This document shows positions 39,464-49,458 of a stretch of DNA of 64,000 bases, piece after piece. The notes under the pieces were generated by a model. It saw only the letters and a list, made by a program, of their open reading frames with translations, was not told where the DNA came from and made no database searches. Source of the DNA: Paucisalibacillus algeriensis. Lineage in GTDB: Bacteria > Bacillota > Bacilli > Bacillales > Amphibacillaceae. The stretch spans positions 310,001 to 374,000 of the forward strand of contig NZ_CBYO010000014.1 of assembly GCF_000577245.1 (NCBI RefSeq). Reading direction: 5' to 3'. Position 1 is the stretch's first letter. Each line of letters begins with the position of its first letter. The position numbers and the translations under genes were made by a program.

Positions 39464-40291
39464 TTATTCTAATTCTTCTGGTTCTTGAGTTATATCAACA
39501 CCTATCCATTTTTCTGATAACTTCGCTAGTTCACCACTATCTTTCAACTCTTGAAGTGCTTGGTTAACAGCTGCCAATAAAACTTCATTTTCTTGGTTGA
39601 TAGCAATAGCTTGCTCACTAACCCCTAATTGTCCACGGTTTTCAATTTCTAGCCCATTCTGAATTGCAGTTTGACCTGTAATGTCATCCGTGATTACTGC
39701 ATCATGGTGCCCTTTCGCTAACGATTGTAGTGCTACAACATCACTATCAACCTGAGGGATATTATCTGTATACTCACCCGCCATCTCTACATAGGTTGAA
39801 CCTCTTGAAACTGAGATTTCTTTGTCATTCAGATCATCTGCTGATTGGATATCACTATCTGGTCTGGTATAGATAACTGGACCAGAATAATAATAGGCTT
39901 CTGAAAAATTAACTTTCTCTAGTCTTTCATCCGTAATCGTATGACTAGCAACCGCAATGTCATAACGTCCCTCATTTACCCCAGTAACAATACCAGAGAA
40001 CTTTGCTTTTTGTTGAACTGCTTCAAGGCCAAGCTTTTCAGCAATTGCTTCTGCTACAGCAATGTCATAACCAACCATTTCATTACCTTCCATATAACTA
40101 AACGGTTTAAACTCCCCAGATGCAGCAAATATAAGTTTACCTTCCTCAATCAGGCCATATTCCGAAGCTGAGTTTTTACTGTCGCCGTTTGTTGAATTAT
40201 CTTTAGAATCATCTGTAGATTCCTTCAATCCACATGCAGCTAACCCTACTATAAATAACACGGAAAAAAATACAATTTTCAGTTTTCTCAT
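39464..40291 (-). CDS. Polar amino-acid ABC transporter substrate-binding lipoprotein
   Basis: Extracellular solute receptor (SBP family 3). The ATG at 40291 gives MRKLKIVFFSVLFIVGLAAC, a lipoprotein signal with Cys20 as the lipidated residue; an open extension upstream to 40339 would bury the signal and is rejected. The mature part has LIFAASGEFKPFSYMEGNEMVGYDIAVA, the family signature, and VNEGRYDIAVASHTITDERLEKVNFS. First gene of the transporter operon. The substrate is not determined; the operon sits between the hem operon and engB, where B. subtilis has no such genes. Confidence 0.93.
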   Translation of the reverse strand: MRKLKIVFFSVLFIVGLAACGLKESTDDSKDNSTNGDSKNSASEYGLIEEGKLIFAASGEFKPFSYMEGNEMVGYDIAVAEAIAEKLGLEAVQQKAKFSGIVTGVNEGRYDIAVASHTITDERLEKVNFSEAYYYSGPVIYTRPDSDIQSADDLNDKEISVSRGSTYVEMAGEYTDNIPQVDSDVVALQSLAKGHHDAVITDDITGQTAIQNGLEIENRGQLGVSEQAIAINQENEVLLAAVNQALQELKDSGELAKLSEKWIGVDITQEPEELE

Positions 40292-40570
40292 AAGATAAAT
40301 AGTTCCTCTCTTCCTATTTTTGAAAATGACGAAAATCATTTCCTGTTTTAAAAGTATAACAAGTTATCAATCGAACAACTAATTGCAAATAATCAGATTA
40401 ATATGAATTGAATGGGAACTATCCTCGCTATGGGCGTATAACTGTATATCCCTTATAAATACTAATAGATACTTCCTGAAACTCTAAAATCATCAAAATT
40501 AGAATAAAAACTTATTTATTTGTGGGTGCCTAATATCTTCTGTCAAGAATCAGGTTAGTTTTGACAGACA
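40292..40570. other. Non-coding upstream region of the ABC operon
   Basis: A 323-nt gap between the binding-protein gene and engB. Apart from the engB terminator at its far end I see no gene, no T-box and no recognisable riboswitch. The promoter of the transporter operon should lie here, but no good -35/-10 pair was found. Confidence 0.4.
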
Positions 40571-40606
40571 AAAAAAGACCAAATCCTTTACGAATTTGAT
40601 CTTTTT
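40571..40606 (-). terminator. Terminator after engB
   Basis: On the minus strand AAAGATCAAATTCGT and GGATTTGGTCTTT pair around a short loop and run into TTTTTTTG. Confidence 0.82.
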
Positions 40607-40614
40607 CATCATTC

Positions 40615-41196
40615 TTATAAGTATTTTTTCAAAATACCCCATGCCTCATCTTTACCTTCACCAGTTTCTGCTGAGAATGGTAATACTAAATCACCTTTTT
40701 CGACTTGTAACGTATTAATTGTTCTCTTCAAATGACTTGCACGCTTTCCTTTTGGTATTTTATCCAGTTTTGTTGCCACTACAATGACAGGATGTTCAAA
40801 ATGCTTTAGGAAATCATACATTTGAATGTCATCTCTTGTAGGCTCATGACGAATATCCGTAACAAGAAGAACTGCTTTTAGATTTTCTCTTGTTTGGAAA
40901 TATTCCTCCATCATCTTGCCCCATTTTTCACGTTCTGTCTTGGATACTTTTGCATATCCATAACCTGGAACATCCACAAAGTAAAAAGCATCATTTATTC
41001 TATAGAAATTTAGTGTTTGTGTTTTCCCTGGTTTCGAAGATGTTCTAGCTAAACTTTTACGATTAATTAATTTATTTATAAAAGAAGATTTTCCAACATT
41101 AGAACGACCTGCTAGCGCAATCTCTGGTAGTTGATCATTTGGATATTGCTTTTTGCTAACCGCACTAATTACAATTTCAGCGTTTGTTACTTTCAT
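40615..41196 (-). CDS. engB: Ribosome biogenesis GTPase EngB/YsxC
   Basis: Essential GTPase for 50S assembly. The 193 residues have G1 [15 protein letters not shown]3 [12 protein letters not shown]4 ATKLDK and the G5 region [15 protein letters not shown]. Its ATG lies 6 nt after GGAGGAG and overlaps the lon coding end by 20 nt, so translation is coupled to lonA as in B. subtilis. Confidence 0.98.
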   Translation of the reverse strand: MKVTNAEIVISAVSKKQYPNDQLPEIALAGRSNVGKSSFINKLINRKSLARTSSKPGKTQTLNFYRINDAFYFVDVPGYGYAKVSKTEREKWGKMMEEYFQTRENLKAVLLVTDIRHEPTRDDIQMYDFLKHFEHPVIVVATKLDKIPKGKRASHLKRTINTLQVEKGDLVLPFSAETGEGKDEAWGILKKYL

Positions 41197-43513
41197 GTGA
41201 CTCCTCCACTAAGGCATGCTTTAAGACTTGGTCTAAATGATTAACCGATATAAATGTGAGTTCTTTGATTACACTTTCAGGAATATCATCTAAATCTTTT
41301 TTATTATCTTCAGGGAAAATAATCGTAGTAATTCCCGCACGATGGGCACTTAATGATTTCTCCTTGAGGCCACCAATCGGTAGAACTCGACCTCTTAATG
41401 TAATTTCACCAGTCATGGCAACTTCTTTCTTAACAGCACGATTGGAAAGTGCTGAAACTAGAGCTGTTGCCATCGTTATCCCAGCAGATGGGCCATCCTT
41501 AGGGGTCGCCCCTTCTGGAACATGAATATGAATATCATATTTCTCATAAAAATCAGGGTCAATTCCGAGCTCTTCAGCCCTGGAGCGTATATAACTGAAT
41601 GCAGCTTGAGCAGATTCTTTCATAACATCTCCTAGTTTTCCAGTAAGTGTTAGTTTACCTTTCCCGGGATAATGTGAGACCTCGATCGATAGCGTATCTC
41701 CTCCAGCTGTTGTATACGCAAGACCTGTTGCTGCACCAATTTGGTTTTCTTTTTCCATCTGCCCATAGCGGAAGATTGGTTTTCCTAGCAAATCTTCTAG
41801 GCTCTTCTCTGTAACAACTACACGTTTTTTCTCATCTGAGACAATTAGTTTGGCAGCTTTCCTACAAATCTTAGCAATTTGTCTTTCAAGTGTACGTACA
41901 CCGGCTTCCCTTGTATACACCCTTATTAATTTTAACAAGGCTTCATCACGAATTTGCAAATTGCTTTTTTTCAAACCGTTTTCTTTTAATTGTTTTAAAA
42001 CAAGATGTTCTTTGGCAATATGAAGCTTCTCAAACTCTGTGTAGCCCGATAGTGAGATGAGTTCCATTCGGTCTAAAAGGGGACCTGGTATATTGTTTAC
42101 ATAGTTTGCAGTTGCAATGAACAAAACATTGGATAGGTCATATGGTTCTTCAATAAAATGATCACTAAAGCTATTATTTTGCTCAGGGTCTAGTACTTCA
42201 AGCATTGCCGAAGAAGGATCACCACGGAAGTCATTTGACATTTTATCTATCTCGTCTAATAAGAATACAGGATTTACTGTTTTTGCTTTACGCATGCCTT
42301 GAATAATTCGTCCTGGCATTGCTCCAATATACGTTCTACGATGACCGCGAATCTCAGCTTCATCACGGACGCCACCTAAGGAAATTCGAACAAAGTTTCG
42401 ATTAACTGATTTGGCAATAGATCTGGCCAGGGAAGTTTTTCCGACACCAGGAGGTCCAACTAAACAAAGAATTGGTCCCTTTATAGAATTCGTAAGCTTT
42501 TGAACAGCTAAGTATTCTAGAATTCTTTCCTTGACTTTATCCAGTCCAAAATGATCCTTATCAAGAATCTCTTGAGCATGATTAATCTCAATTGTATCCT
42601 GTGACTTTTCTGTCCATGGTAAGGTTAATAACCATTCTAGATAATTACGGATTACGGAACTCTCTGCGGATGACTGTGGAACTTTTTCATACCGACCTAA
42701 CTCCTTAAGTGCAACTTCTCTAATCCGGTCTGGCATATCCGAGTCATCAATTTTTTTTCGTAAATCACTTACTTCACCGGATTTACCATCCTTATCACCG
42801 AGTTCCTTTTGAATTGCTTTCATTTGCTCACGGAGGTAGTATTCCTTCTGTGTCTTCTCCATGGACGACTTTACACGTTGACCAATTTTCTTTTCTAAAT
42901 CTAATACTTTCTTTTCATTAGAAATTAATTGGATTAAATGTCGAAGTCTTTCCTGTGTATTCAACATTTCAAGTAACTCTTGTTTTTCTTTTAATTTTAG
43001 TGAAAGATGGGAGGTAATAATATCAGCTAGTCTACCTGGTTCTTCAATATCACTAACCGTTGTAAGTGTTTCCTTTGTTATCTTTCTAGAGACTTTTACA
43101 TATTGTTCAAAAAGCTCTAATATGTTCCGCATCATTGCCTCTTCTTCGATTGCGTCACCGTTCTCTTCCTCTAAATCTTGCACTTCAACTATAAATTCCT
43201 CTTCTTGTTCAATAAAACGTATTATTTCTCCTCGGTTTAGCCCTTCCACAAGTACTCGAAATGTTCCATTTGGAAGCTTTAGCATTTGTTTAATTTTTGC
43301 TAATGTACCTATTCGGTAAATTTCTTCAGGAGTCGGCTCATCAATACTTACTTTTTTTTGAGCAGCAAGAAAGATGATTTGATCATCTACCATTGCTTTT
43401 TCTATTGCAGCGACGGATTTATCTCTTCCTACATCTAGATGAAGCACCATTGTTGGAAATACTAATAAACCACGTAATGGAAGGAGGGGAACTTGTTTTG
43501 ATTCACTTGTCAT
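41177..43513 (-). CDS. lon: ATP-dependent protease Lon (LonA)
   Basis: Hexameric AAA+ serine protease degrading misfolded and regulatory proteins. From the ATG at 43513 (GGAGGT 9 nt upstream) it has 778 residues. It has an N-terminal LAN domain ([19 protein letters not shown]), a coiled-coil region, Walker [10 protein letters not shown], Walker [11 protein letters not shown] and a protease domain with catalytic Ser in [17 protein letters not shown] and Lys in [15 protein letters not shown]. The lonB paralogue that separates lonA and clpX in B. subtilis is absent. Confidence 0.98.
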   Translation of the reverse strand: MTSESKQVPLLPLRGLLVFPTMVLHLDVGRDKSVAAIEKAMVDDQIIFLAAQKKVSIDEPTPEEIYRIGTLAKIKQMLKLPNGTFRVLVEGLNRGEIIRFIEQEEEFIVEVQDLEEENGDAIEEEAMMRNILELFEQYVKVSRKITKETLTTVSDIEEPGRLADIITSHLSLKLKEKQELLEMLNTQERLRHLIQLISNEKKVLDLEKKIGQRVKSSMEKTQKEYYLREQMKAIQKELGDKDGKSGEVSDLRKKIDDSDMPDRIREVALKELGRYEKVPQSSAESSVIRNYLEWLLTLPWTEKSQDTIEINHAQEILDKDHFGLDKVKERILEYLAVQKLTNSIKGPILCLVGPPGVGKTSLARSIAKSVNRNFVRISLGGVRDEAEIRGHRRTYIGAMPGRIIQGMRKAKTVNPVFLLDEIDKMSNDFRGDPSSAMLEVLDPEQNNSFSDHFIEEPYDLSNVLFIATANYVNNIPGPLLDRMELISLSGYTEFEKLHIAKEHLVLKQLKENGLKKSNLQIRDEALLKLIRVYTREAGVRTLERQIAKICRKAAKLIVSDEKKRVVVTEKSLEDLLGKPIFRYGQMEKENQIGAATGLAYTTAGGDTLSIEVSHYPGKGKLTLTGKLGDVMKESAQAAFSYIRSRAEELGIDPDFYEKYDIHIHVPEGATPKDGPSAGITMATALVSALSNRAVKKEVAMTGEITLRGRVLPIGGLKEKSLSAHRAGITTIIFPEDNKKDLDDIPESVIKELTFISVNHLDQVLKHALVEESHESNKR

Positions 43514-43793
43514 TATGTATGTACCTCCAAACAATCAAATTTCATTTTAGAAATATGTCTACATTCTCTTAAAGTTTATAGAACTATAATTAGTTTGTAA
43601 ATTAATTGTGTTTCATTAATAGTTTACCCTTGGATTTCTTAACTAATTCTTGAAATTACGTTCAGGTCATATCCAAAACAAGTCACACTTCTTTTTTTCT
43701 TCTAGCACCATAATAACTATAAACAAATAATTTTAAAAGTATTCATAATACCTTAATGCTGTTTTCAGAGTATATGTTTTTTCATTATCACAG
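43514..43793. other. Upstream region of lon before the repeat element
   Basis: About 280 nt of AT-rich sequence with no gene. I looked for the CtsR heptad repeat and a clear promoter and found neither. The rest of the 850-nt gap is the repeat element and the clpX terminator. Confidence 0.4.
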
Positions 43794-44225
43794 TTGATAG
43801 AAACTGCGCGGTACTTACTATAACTTCTCCCATGATTAATGAGTATAGTGTAATCCTCCGCTCCGGCAGAATACTCCACTTTCCGCGGTCACGGCCTCAG
43901 CCTCCTCGAGAAAAGTTCGCCTCTGCGGGGTCTTCGGACACGTGCTATTCCCGCAGGAGTCTCCGTATTCTGCCTGCGCTAGGTTAGTTTCCTAATTAAT
44001 AGATAGTTGGTGAATTATGATTTTTAGATATAAGTGCTGTTAATTTATTCACGCTATTATAGCGTAGGAAATACACGGAGACTCCTGCGGGAGGATAGGC
44101 TTCGGTGAGACCCCGCAGTGCGTAAGCGCGAGGAGGCTCACCAGCCGCCCGCGGAAAGCGGAGTGTATTTCCGTAGCGGGTATGTTGTTCTAACAAAATT
44201 CCTAGTACCGCACAGTTTCTATCAA
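43794..44225. repeat. Large inverted-repeat-bounded palindromic element (copy B)
   Basis: A 432-bp segment bounded by near-perfect 21-bp inverted repeats: 43794-43814 begins TTGATAGAAACTGCGCGG, and 44205-44225 is its inverse with one mismatch. Inside are two GC-rich units, each palindromic at its ends. Unit 2 (about 43855-43985) contains CTTCGGACACGTGCTATTCC; unit 1 (about 44060-44185) contains GACTCCTGCGGGAGGATAGG and AAGCGGAGTGTATTTCC. Related copies occur at 37758, 54060 and 61479. There is no transposase, so a non-autonomous mobile element (MITE-like) is the best reading. Confidence 0.8.
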
Positions 44226-44261
44226 GTGTAATTAACAACAATATTTGAGAAAATACCTACA

Positions 44262-44345
44262 TTAAAAAGAGCTGGCTAGGGACTTTAATTCCGCTTCAGA
44301 TGTTGCATCTGGTTGGGAGCAAAGAATCCTAGTCAGCCTCTTTGG
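44262..44345 (-). terminator. Long branched terminator after clpX
   Basis: On the minus strand AAAGAGGCTGACTAGG pairs with CCTAGCCAGCTCTTT across about 50 nt that themselves contain the hairpin CAGATGCAACATCTG. The 3' side runs into TTTTAA. Confidence 0.7.
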
Positions 44346-44363
44346 TTAAAGTTTGTTTATTGT

Positions 44364-45641
44364 TTAAGCACTTTCTTTTGGTAACTTTGTAATTTCTTCC
44401 ATAACTGTTCCATCAGTAAAATAAAGTTTTGGGCTACCATTTTCATTGATGACCGTTTCTTTTGTAATCACACATTTCTTTATATCTTCACGTGATGGAA
44501 GTTCGAACATAACATCCAACATAATTGTTTCAATGATAGAACGCAAGCCACGTGCACCAGTATTTCGTTCGATGGCTTTTTTAGCAATCTCAGCTAATGC
44601 TTCCTCTTCAAATTCAAGTTCTACATTATCTATTTGGAATAATTTCTCATATTGTTTAACAAGGGCATTTTTAGGCTTCGTTAAAATTTCAACTAAAGCA
44701 GATTCATCTAATGGCTCTAAGCTACCAATTACAGGTAATCTCCCAATAAATTCAGGTATCAATCCAAAACGATGTAAATCCTCTGGTAAAACTTTAGCTA
44801 ATAGTTGGCCTTTGTCCAATTCTTCTTGCTTTTCATTTGCACCGAAACCAATGACTTTTTTACCAAGTCTTCTTTTAATAATTTGTTCGATACCATCAAA
44901 AGCTCCTCCACAAATAAATAAGATATTTGTTGTATCAATTTGAATAAATTCTTGGTGTGGATGTTTACGACCACCTTGAGGAGGTACACTTGCAACAGTT
45001 CCTTCTAAGATTTTTAGAAGTGCTTGTTGTACACCTTCACCAGAAACATCTCTTGTAATAGATGGATTCTCTGATTTACGAGCAACCTTGTCTATCTCAT
45101 CAATATAAATAATTCCTTTTTCAGCTTTTTCAATATCATAATCCGCTGCTTGGATGAGTTTGAGAAGAATATTTTCTACATCTTCACCAACATATCCTGC
45201 TTCTGTAAGAGAAGTAGCGTCCGCCATTGCAAAAGGAACATTTAGAATCCGAGCTAACGTTTGTGCAAGTAATGTTTTACCACTACCTGTTGGCCCAAGC
45301 ATCGCAATATTACTCTTTGATAATTCTACATCATCACTACTTTTAGGTGAGTTAATGCGCTTATAATGGTTATATACTGCTACAGAAAGGTTCTTTTTAG
45401 CCTTTTCTTGTCCAATTACATAATCGTCTAATATGTCACAGATTTCCTTCGGTTTTGGAACTTCTTTGAATTCCATTTCTTCTTCTGTTCCAAGCTCTTC
45501 TTCTACGATTTCAGTACAAAGTTCTATACATTCATCACATATATAAACGCCAGGACCAGCGACTAGTTTACGTACTTGTTCTTGGCTTTTTCCACAAAAC
45601 GAGCACTTAAGCTGCCCTTTTTCATCATTAAATTTAAACAT
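44364..45641 (-). CDS. clpX: ATP-dependent Clp protease ATP-binding subunit ClpX
   Basis: AAA+ unfoldase partner of ClpP. The ATG at 45641 (AGGGGTG 6 nt upstream) gives the standard N-terminus [13 protein letters not shown] and 425 residues; a GTG at 45650 is an in-frame extension without support. Seen: the zinc-binding domain with CSFCGKS and ICDECIELC, Walker [16 protein letters not shown], pore loop GYVGED, Walker [14 protein letters not shown] and the ClpP-contacting loop VIGFG. It sits between tig and lonA. Confidence 0.98.
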   Translation of the reverse strand: MFKFNDEKGQLKCSFCGKSQEQVRKLVAGPGVYICDECIELCTEIVEEELGTEEEMEFKEVPKPKEICDILDDYVIGQEKAKKNLSVAVYNHYKRINSPKSSDDVELSKSNIAMLGPTGSGKTLLAQTLARILNVPFAMADATSLTEAGYVGEDVENILLKLIQAADYDIEKAEKGIIYIDEIDKVARKSENPSITRDVSGEGVQQALLKILEGTVASVPPQGGRKHPHQEFIQIDTTNILFICGGAFDGIEQIIKRRLGKKVIGFGANEKQEELDKGQLLAKVLPEDLHRFGLIPEFIGRLPVIGSLEPLDESALVEILTKPKNALVKQYEKLFQIDNVELEFEEEALAEIAKKAIERNTGARGLRSIIETIMLDVMFELPSREDIKKCVITKETVINENGSPKLYFTDGTVMEEITKLPKESA

Positions 45642-45990
45642 AAATTTCACCCCTAAAGTTTCTGGTCGAATAACACAAAACGTTAAGTTATAATAGTTAT
45701 CATATCAGAAGGTGTTTTGAAAACAAAATAATTTACCCTGAGGTTGTTATAATAGCTTATTTAAAATGGTTTACTTTGTATTCCAATCTTATTGTTATTG
45801 ATAACCTATTCATTTTGTATTTTATTTGTTTATATTAGTATATGTCACTATGCCCAATAAAATTGACAATGAAACACGCAAGTTTGGACTTTGTTTTTAA
45901 TCATACTAAAAAATTCTTTAAATTACTAAAGAAAAGGGTTGTGTTTTCTTATCCCTTTTTTAAAGTAGTTATATTCGATCTTTAGTGTAA
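45642..45990. other. Intergenic region between tig and clpX
   Basis: A gap of about 410 nt containing the tig terminator at its far end and presumably the clpX promoter. No gene, CtsR box or repeat copy is seen. Confidence 0.4.
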
Positions 45991-46027
45991 AAAAACAAGG
46001 TACGAAATTTCGCACCTTGTTTTTTTG
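45991..46027 (-). terminator. Terminator after tig
   Basis: ACAAGGTACGAAA and TTTCGCACCTTGT form a near-perfect stem with T-runs on both strands. It lies 24 nt after the tig stop. Confidence 0.85.
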
Positions 46028-46050
46028 TATCGTAACAATTTTGTATAAGA

Positions 46051-47340
46051 CTATGCAACTGTTTTACTGTTTTCTACTAAGAAATCAATTGCTTTACGGA
46101 ATAATAAATCTTCCTTAATGGCATCCAGGTTGCCACCTAGCATTTGTTTTAATTGTTCCGTATCAGTTCCATACATACCAGCCATATTTTCTAATTCAGT
46201 ATTAACGTCCTCATCGGTTACGTCTAGCTTTTCAGCTTTTACAATAGCTTCTAAAGTAAGGTTTGTTTTCACTCGCTTACCAGCATCTTCACGCATTTGC
46301 TCTTTAAGTGCATTCTCATCTTGACCAGAGAATTGATAGTAAAGATCTAGAGTCATACCTTGCATTTGTAAACGTTGTTCAAATTCACGCATCATACGGT
46401 CAAGCTCCGATTCGACCATTACTTCTGGCACATCAACTTCTGCATTATCAGTAGCTTTATTAATTAAATCTTCACGTTTTGCGTTATCTGCACTTTGCTT
46501 TTTCTCAGATTCTAGTTGTTCACGTTTTTTAGTTTTTAATGCATCTAATGTTTCTACTTCATCATCAACATCTTTTGCAAATTCATCATCAAGTTCTGGA
46601 AGCTCTTTTGACTTAATTTCATGGATGGTAACCTTGAATGTAGCTTCTTTACCTGCTAATTCTTCAGCATGATAATCTTCTGGGAAGGTAACTTGAATTT
46701 CCGTTTCAACGCCAGCTTCTTTACCAACTAATTTTTCTTCAAATCCAGGGATAAATTGACCTGAACCGATTTCTAACGAATGGTTTTCACCTTTTCCACC
46801 ATCAAAAGCTTCACCATCTAGGAAACCTTCAAAGTCCATTACTACTGTGTCGCCTTCTTCAACGGTACCTTCTTCTTTAACAACTAATTCTGCATGACGT
46901 TCTCTTAATTGTTGTAATTCATTATCTATGTCCTCATCTGTTACTGCTACTTCTAGCTCTTCCACTTCAAGACCTTTATAATCACCTAGTTTTACTTCAG
47001 GTTTAACTGTTACATCTGCAGTAAATACTAAAGCTTTACCTCTTTCAATTTCTTCAATATCTATACTTGGTTGATCAATTGGTTCAATACCAGATTCCTC
47101 AACTGCTTTTACATAAGCATCAGGTAATACGATATCTACCGCATCTTGATACAATGATTCCACACCAAAACGTTTTTCAAACATTCCACGTGGCATTTTA
47201 CCCTTACGGAATCCTGGAACTTGAACTGTTTTTACAACCTTTGCGAAGGCTTTATCTAAAGCCGTTTCAAATTCCTCTGCAGAAACTTCAAACGTTAATA
47301 CTCCTTCATTACCTTCTTTTTTCTCCCATTTTACTGACAT
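46051..47340 (-). CDS. tig: Trigger factor
   Basis: Ribosome-bound chaperone and peptidyl-prolyl isomerase. The ATG at 47340 (GGAGGGAATTTAT upstream) gives [10 protein letters not shown] and 429 residues; an upstream ATG is open but has no SD. Seen: the ribosome-binding signature [19 protein letters not shown], an FKBP-type domain (about 160-245, [16 protein letters not shown]) and the helical C-terminal arms. Convergent with nothing; ysoA lies upstream on the same strand. Confidence 0.98.
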   Translation of the reverse strand: MSVKWEKKEGNEGVLTFEVSAEEFETALDKAFAKVVKTVQVPGFRKGKMPRGMFEKRFGVESLYQDAVDIVLPDAYVKAVEESGIEPIDQPSIDIEEIERGKALVFTADVTVKPEVKLGDYKGLEVEELEVAVTDEDIDNELQQLRERHAELVVKEEGTVEEGDTVVMDFEGFLDGEAFDGGKGENHSLEIGSGQFIPGFEEKLVGKEAGVETEIQVTFPEDYHAEELAGKEATFKVTIHEIKSKELPELDDEFAKDVDDEVETLDALKTKKREQLESEKKQSADNAKREDLINKATDNAEVDVPEVMVESELDRMMREFEQRLQMQGMTLDLYYQFSGQDENALKEQMREDAGKRVKTNLTLEAIVKAEKLDVTDEDVNTELENMAGMYGTDTEQLKQMLGGNLDAIKEDLLFRKAIDFLVENSKTVA

Positions 47341-47490
47341 ATAAATTCCCTCCAAAATCTATTATTTCCATTAACTACTTAAATTCATTAATTAGATTTG
47401 TACTTGTTTTACAATTCATTTGTTAATTTGCAACCATCTTATTATACCATAATTACATACCCTTTCAAGCCATAAGCAAAAGTTCATAAG

Positions 47491-48468
47491 TTAATCTTCA
47501 ATGATAGAAAGGTATAGTTTCTCACCCTTCCTTAATTCATCAATGTAATATGTAACAAGGTCATCATCCAAATCTGGGGAATCATTATTTAGTAGAAATA
47601 AATACATATTCTTCAAAGCATCAGCTATAAATTCTGTATCCTCACTTGGTGGAAGTATTGGATATCGCACATAAAAATAGCGGTATAATGCGTCCGCTAA
47701 AAACGTATGCATTATTGGATTTTTTTGTTCTATATTTTGCAAATGAGACATAATTTCCTTATACATCTCCAATTCTTTTATTTCCGAGATGTCTATTGGC
47801 TTTATCAGTAATTCTTGCCCAAGTTTACGGACCTTAACCACCTTGGAATGGCTAAGTTCTTTTAGCCAATTAAAAATGGCAGTCTTCAAAACTGGATGTA
47901 CATCATCATGTTCCAATAATTGTATGACAACATTATCCGGTTTAATATTCATTGTTTTTAGTCTCATTAGACTGCGCCATTGTTTCCTATGGTCAGATTG
48001 TTGTACAGCTTCTAGTAATTCTACTATGTAGATAGGCGTTTTCTTCTCGACTAAATCGGATTCCATTTTTTCGCTTACGTCATATAACTGTAGAAACTGC
48101 TCTCTGAGAACAGATGGTAAGTTATCAGAGGAGAGTTCATCCTCTATTCTGTCCATTAGAAGATCATATTTATTAGTTTGAAATAAAATGGTTAAATAAA
48201 TATGTACGTAATGAAAATAATGCTCATCTTGCTTATCCCGGATAATTTCTTCACACATATCTTCTGCTTCTTGAAAACGACCTAACTCCATTAAGCACAT
48301 CATTTTACCAATAAGTATTTCGTGATCCTTTACATGATATTGGATTAGTTCATTTATTTTTTCCAATGCTTCATCATATCGTTTCGCCTGTAAGTCTTGA
48401 AGACTCTCATCTTTTAAAGCTGCTTTCCATTTTGGAAAAAGAATAATATTTTCATCCTCAGTATGCAT
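47491..48468 (-). CDS. ysoA: TPR-containing protein YsoA-like
   Basis: A 325-residue cytoplasmic protein with tetratricopeptide-like helical repeats near the N-terminus (AKRYDEALEKINELIQYHVKDHEILIGKMMCLMELGRFQEAEDMCEEII, about residues 27-76) and a helical C-terminal part with no recognised domain. Located next to tig as ysoA is in B. subtilis. Function is unknown. Confidence 0.8.
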   Translation of the reverse strand: MHTEDENIILFPKWKAALKDESLQDLQAKRYDEALEKINELIQYHVKDHEILIGKMMCLMELGRFQEAEDMCEEIIRDKQDEHYFHYVHIYLTILFQTNKYDLLMDRIEDELSSDNLPSVLREQFLQLYDVSEKMESDLVEKKTPIYIVELLEAVQQSDHRKQWRSLMRLKTMNIKPDNVVIQLLEHDDVHPVLKTAIFNWLKELSHSKVVKVRKLGQELLIKPIDISEIKELEMYKEIMSHLQNIEQKNPIMHTFLADALYRYFYVRYPILPPSEDTEFIADALKNMYLFLLNNDSPDLDDDLVTYYIDELRKGEKLYLSIIED

Positions 48469-48560
48469 GTTTTCACCTCTTATTTAAGTAGTTTTATCGA
48501 TTGACACATGTAAAATACATTGTAGTCCCTGACGCGTATTTAATTCGAAGACCTAAACAT

Positions 48561-48590
48561 TAAAAAAGAAACCTATAAAAATAGGTTTCT
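48561..48590 (-). terminator. Terminator of the tRNA-Gly/tRNA-Arg transcript
   Basis: A perfect 10-bp stem AGAAACCTAT / ATAGGTTTCT with an AAAA loop, followed by TTTTTTAA on the minus strand, 10 nt beyond tRNA-Arg. Confidence 0.82.
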
Positions 48591-48599
48591 TCTCATTAG

Positions 48600-48673
48600 C
48601 GTCCCAGGAGAGATTCGAACTCCCGACCCACAGCTTAGAAGGCTGTTGCTCTATCCTGCTGAGCTACTGGGAC
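48600..48673 (-). tRNA. tRNA-Arg (TCT anticodon)
   Basis: A 74-nt cloverleaf: acceptor GTCCCAG/CTGGGAC, D-arm with GCTCAGCAGGATAGAGC, anticodon stem ACAGC/GCTGT around loop CTTCTAA (anticodon TCT, reads AGA), T-arm GGGAGTTCGAATCTCTC. CCA is not encoded. Co-transcribed with the upstream tRNA-Gly, 11 nt apart. Confidence 0.96.
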
Positions 48674-48684
48674 AAATGTATAAG

Positions 48685-48755
48685 AGCGGGTGATGGGAAT
48701 CGAACCCACGACATCAGCTTGGAAGGCTGGAGTTTTACCATTAAACTACACCCGC
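48685..48755 (-). tRNA. tRNA-Gly (TCC anticodon)
   Basis: A 71-nt cloverleaf: acceptor GCGGGTG/CACCCGC, D-arm GTTTAATGGTAAAAC, anticodon stem CCAGC/GCTGA-type around loop CTTCCAA (anticodon TCC, reads GGA/GGG), T-arm GTGGGTTCGATTCCCAT. CCA is not encoded. First gene of a two-tRNA transcript with a consensus promoter. Confidence 0.96.
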
Positions 48756-48831
48756 ATTTAGAATCAGAATAAGTATTATTTAATTTTGTTAACTTTGCAA
48801 TTCCAACCAGCAATTTTTGGTCACAAGAATC

Positions 48832-48860
48832 ATTATAGGCAGTTTAGTACTTAATGTCAA
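48832..48860 (-). promoter_or_regulatory. Consensus sigma-A promoter of the tRNA pair
   Basis: On the minus strand TTGACA (48855-48860) and TATAAT (48832-48837) are exactly 17 nt apart; both hexamers match the consensus perfectly. It lies about 75 nt before tRNA-Gly. Confidence 0.88.
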
Positions 48861-48895
48861 CACTTTATTTTATTGCACAAAGTTAATTAAAATTT

Positions 48896-48930
48896 CAGTT
48901 GAAGGATTGAAACAATTCATCCTTCAACTG
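48896..48930 (-). terminator. Terminator after ysnB
   Basis: CAGTTGAAGGATTGAA and TTCATCCTTCAACTG form an almost perfect stem around a short loop. The minus strand then reads AAATTTTAATT. Confidence 0.68.
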
Positions 48931-48935
48931 AATCC

Positions 48936-49445
48936 TTATAAAGAGGTTGTAAAAGATAATTCTTCAACCTTTTGTCCTTCTATAGTAAAAAAGTCTACTT
49001 CGATTTTACCAGATGACTCCCATGTTAAGACAGCATAGGTTTTTTCTGTCCTTAATCTTGGCAAACGGATACTTCCAGGGTTAATAAATAGCTTTGTCCC
49101 GACTTTTTCTGCTCCTGCAATATGTGAATGTCCAAAGCAAATAACATCTGCATTTTCTTCTTCTGCTCGGTAAGCTAAATTCATCAGGTTCATTTTCACA
49201 TTATGTAAATGACCATGGACAACGAAAAATGTTATACCATTAATTACCTTCTTCTGATCAATTGGAAAATTTCCATAGAAATCGCAATTCCCTGCAACGG
49301 TAATAACATTTTCTAATTCTTTGGCATCCTCTCTAAGTTCAGAATCACCACAATGGAAAACTAAATCTGCTTTCTCACGATCCTTAATCTTTTGAATATC
49401 GTTTGTTAACCCATGGCTATCACTCAAAATCACTATTTTTGTCAC
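48936..49445 (-). CDS. ysnB: YfcE/MJ0936-type metallophosphoesterase (YsnB)
   Basis: A 169-residue calcineurin-like phosphodiesterase. Metal-binding motifs are complete: SDSHG, HCGDSE, AGNCDFYG, VVHGHLHN and GHSHIAG. The natural substrate is unknown. The start is uncertain: GTG at 49445 has GTGGAG 8 nt upstream and gives MTKIVILSDSHG, while GTG at 49454 lacks spacing. It follows rdgB closely in the rph-rdgB-ysnB unit, as in B. subtilis. Confidence 0.92.
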   Translation of the reverse strand: MTKIVILSDSHGLTNDIQKIKDREKADLVFHCGDSELREDAKELENVITVAGNCDFYGNFPIDQKKVINGITFFVVHGHLHNVKMNLMNLAYRAEEENADVICFGHSHIAGAEKVGTKLFINPGSIRLPRLRTEKTYAVLTWESSGKIEVDFFTIEGQKVEELSFTTSL

Positions 49446-49458
49446 GCTATCCACTCCA

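Noticed and set aside
43514-43620. CtsR operator upstream of lon
   Set aside because: No AGTCAAA-type heptad pair found on either strand; likewise none upstream of clpX.
43996-44241. Open frame of 81 codons inside the repeat element (also 54088-54324, 54092-54295, 54365-54550, 61523-61720)
   Set aside because: These frames follow the palindromic repeat sequence, have no ribosome binding sites and recur only because the repeat recurs; not considered genes.
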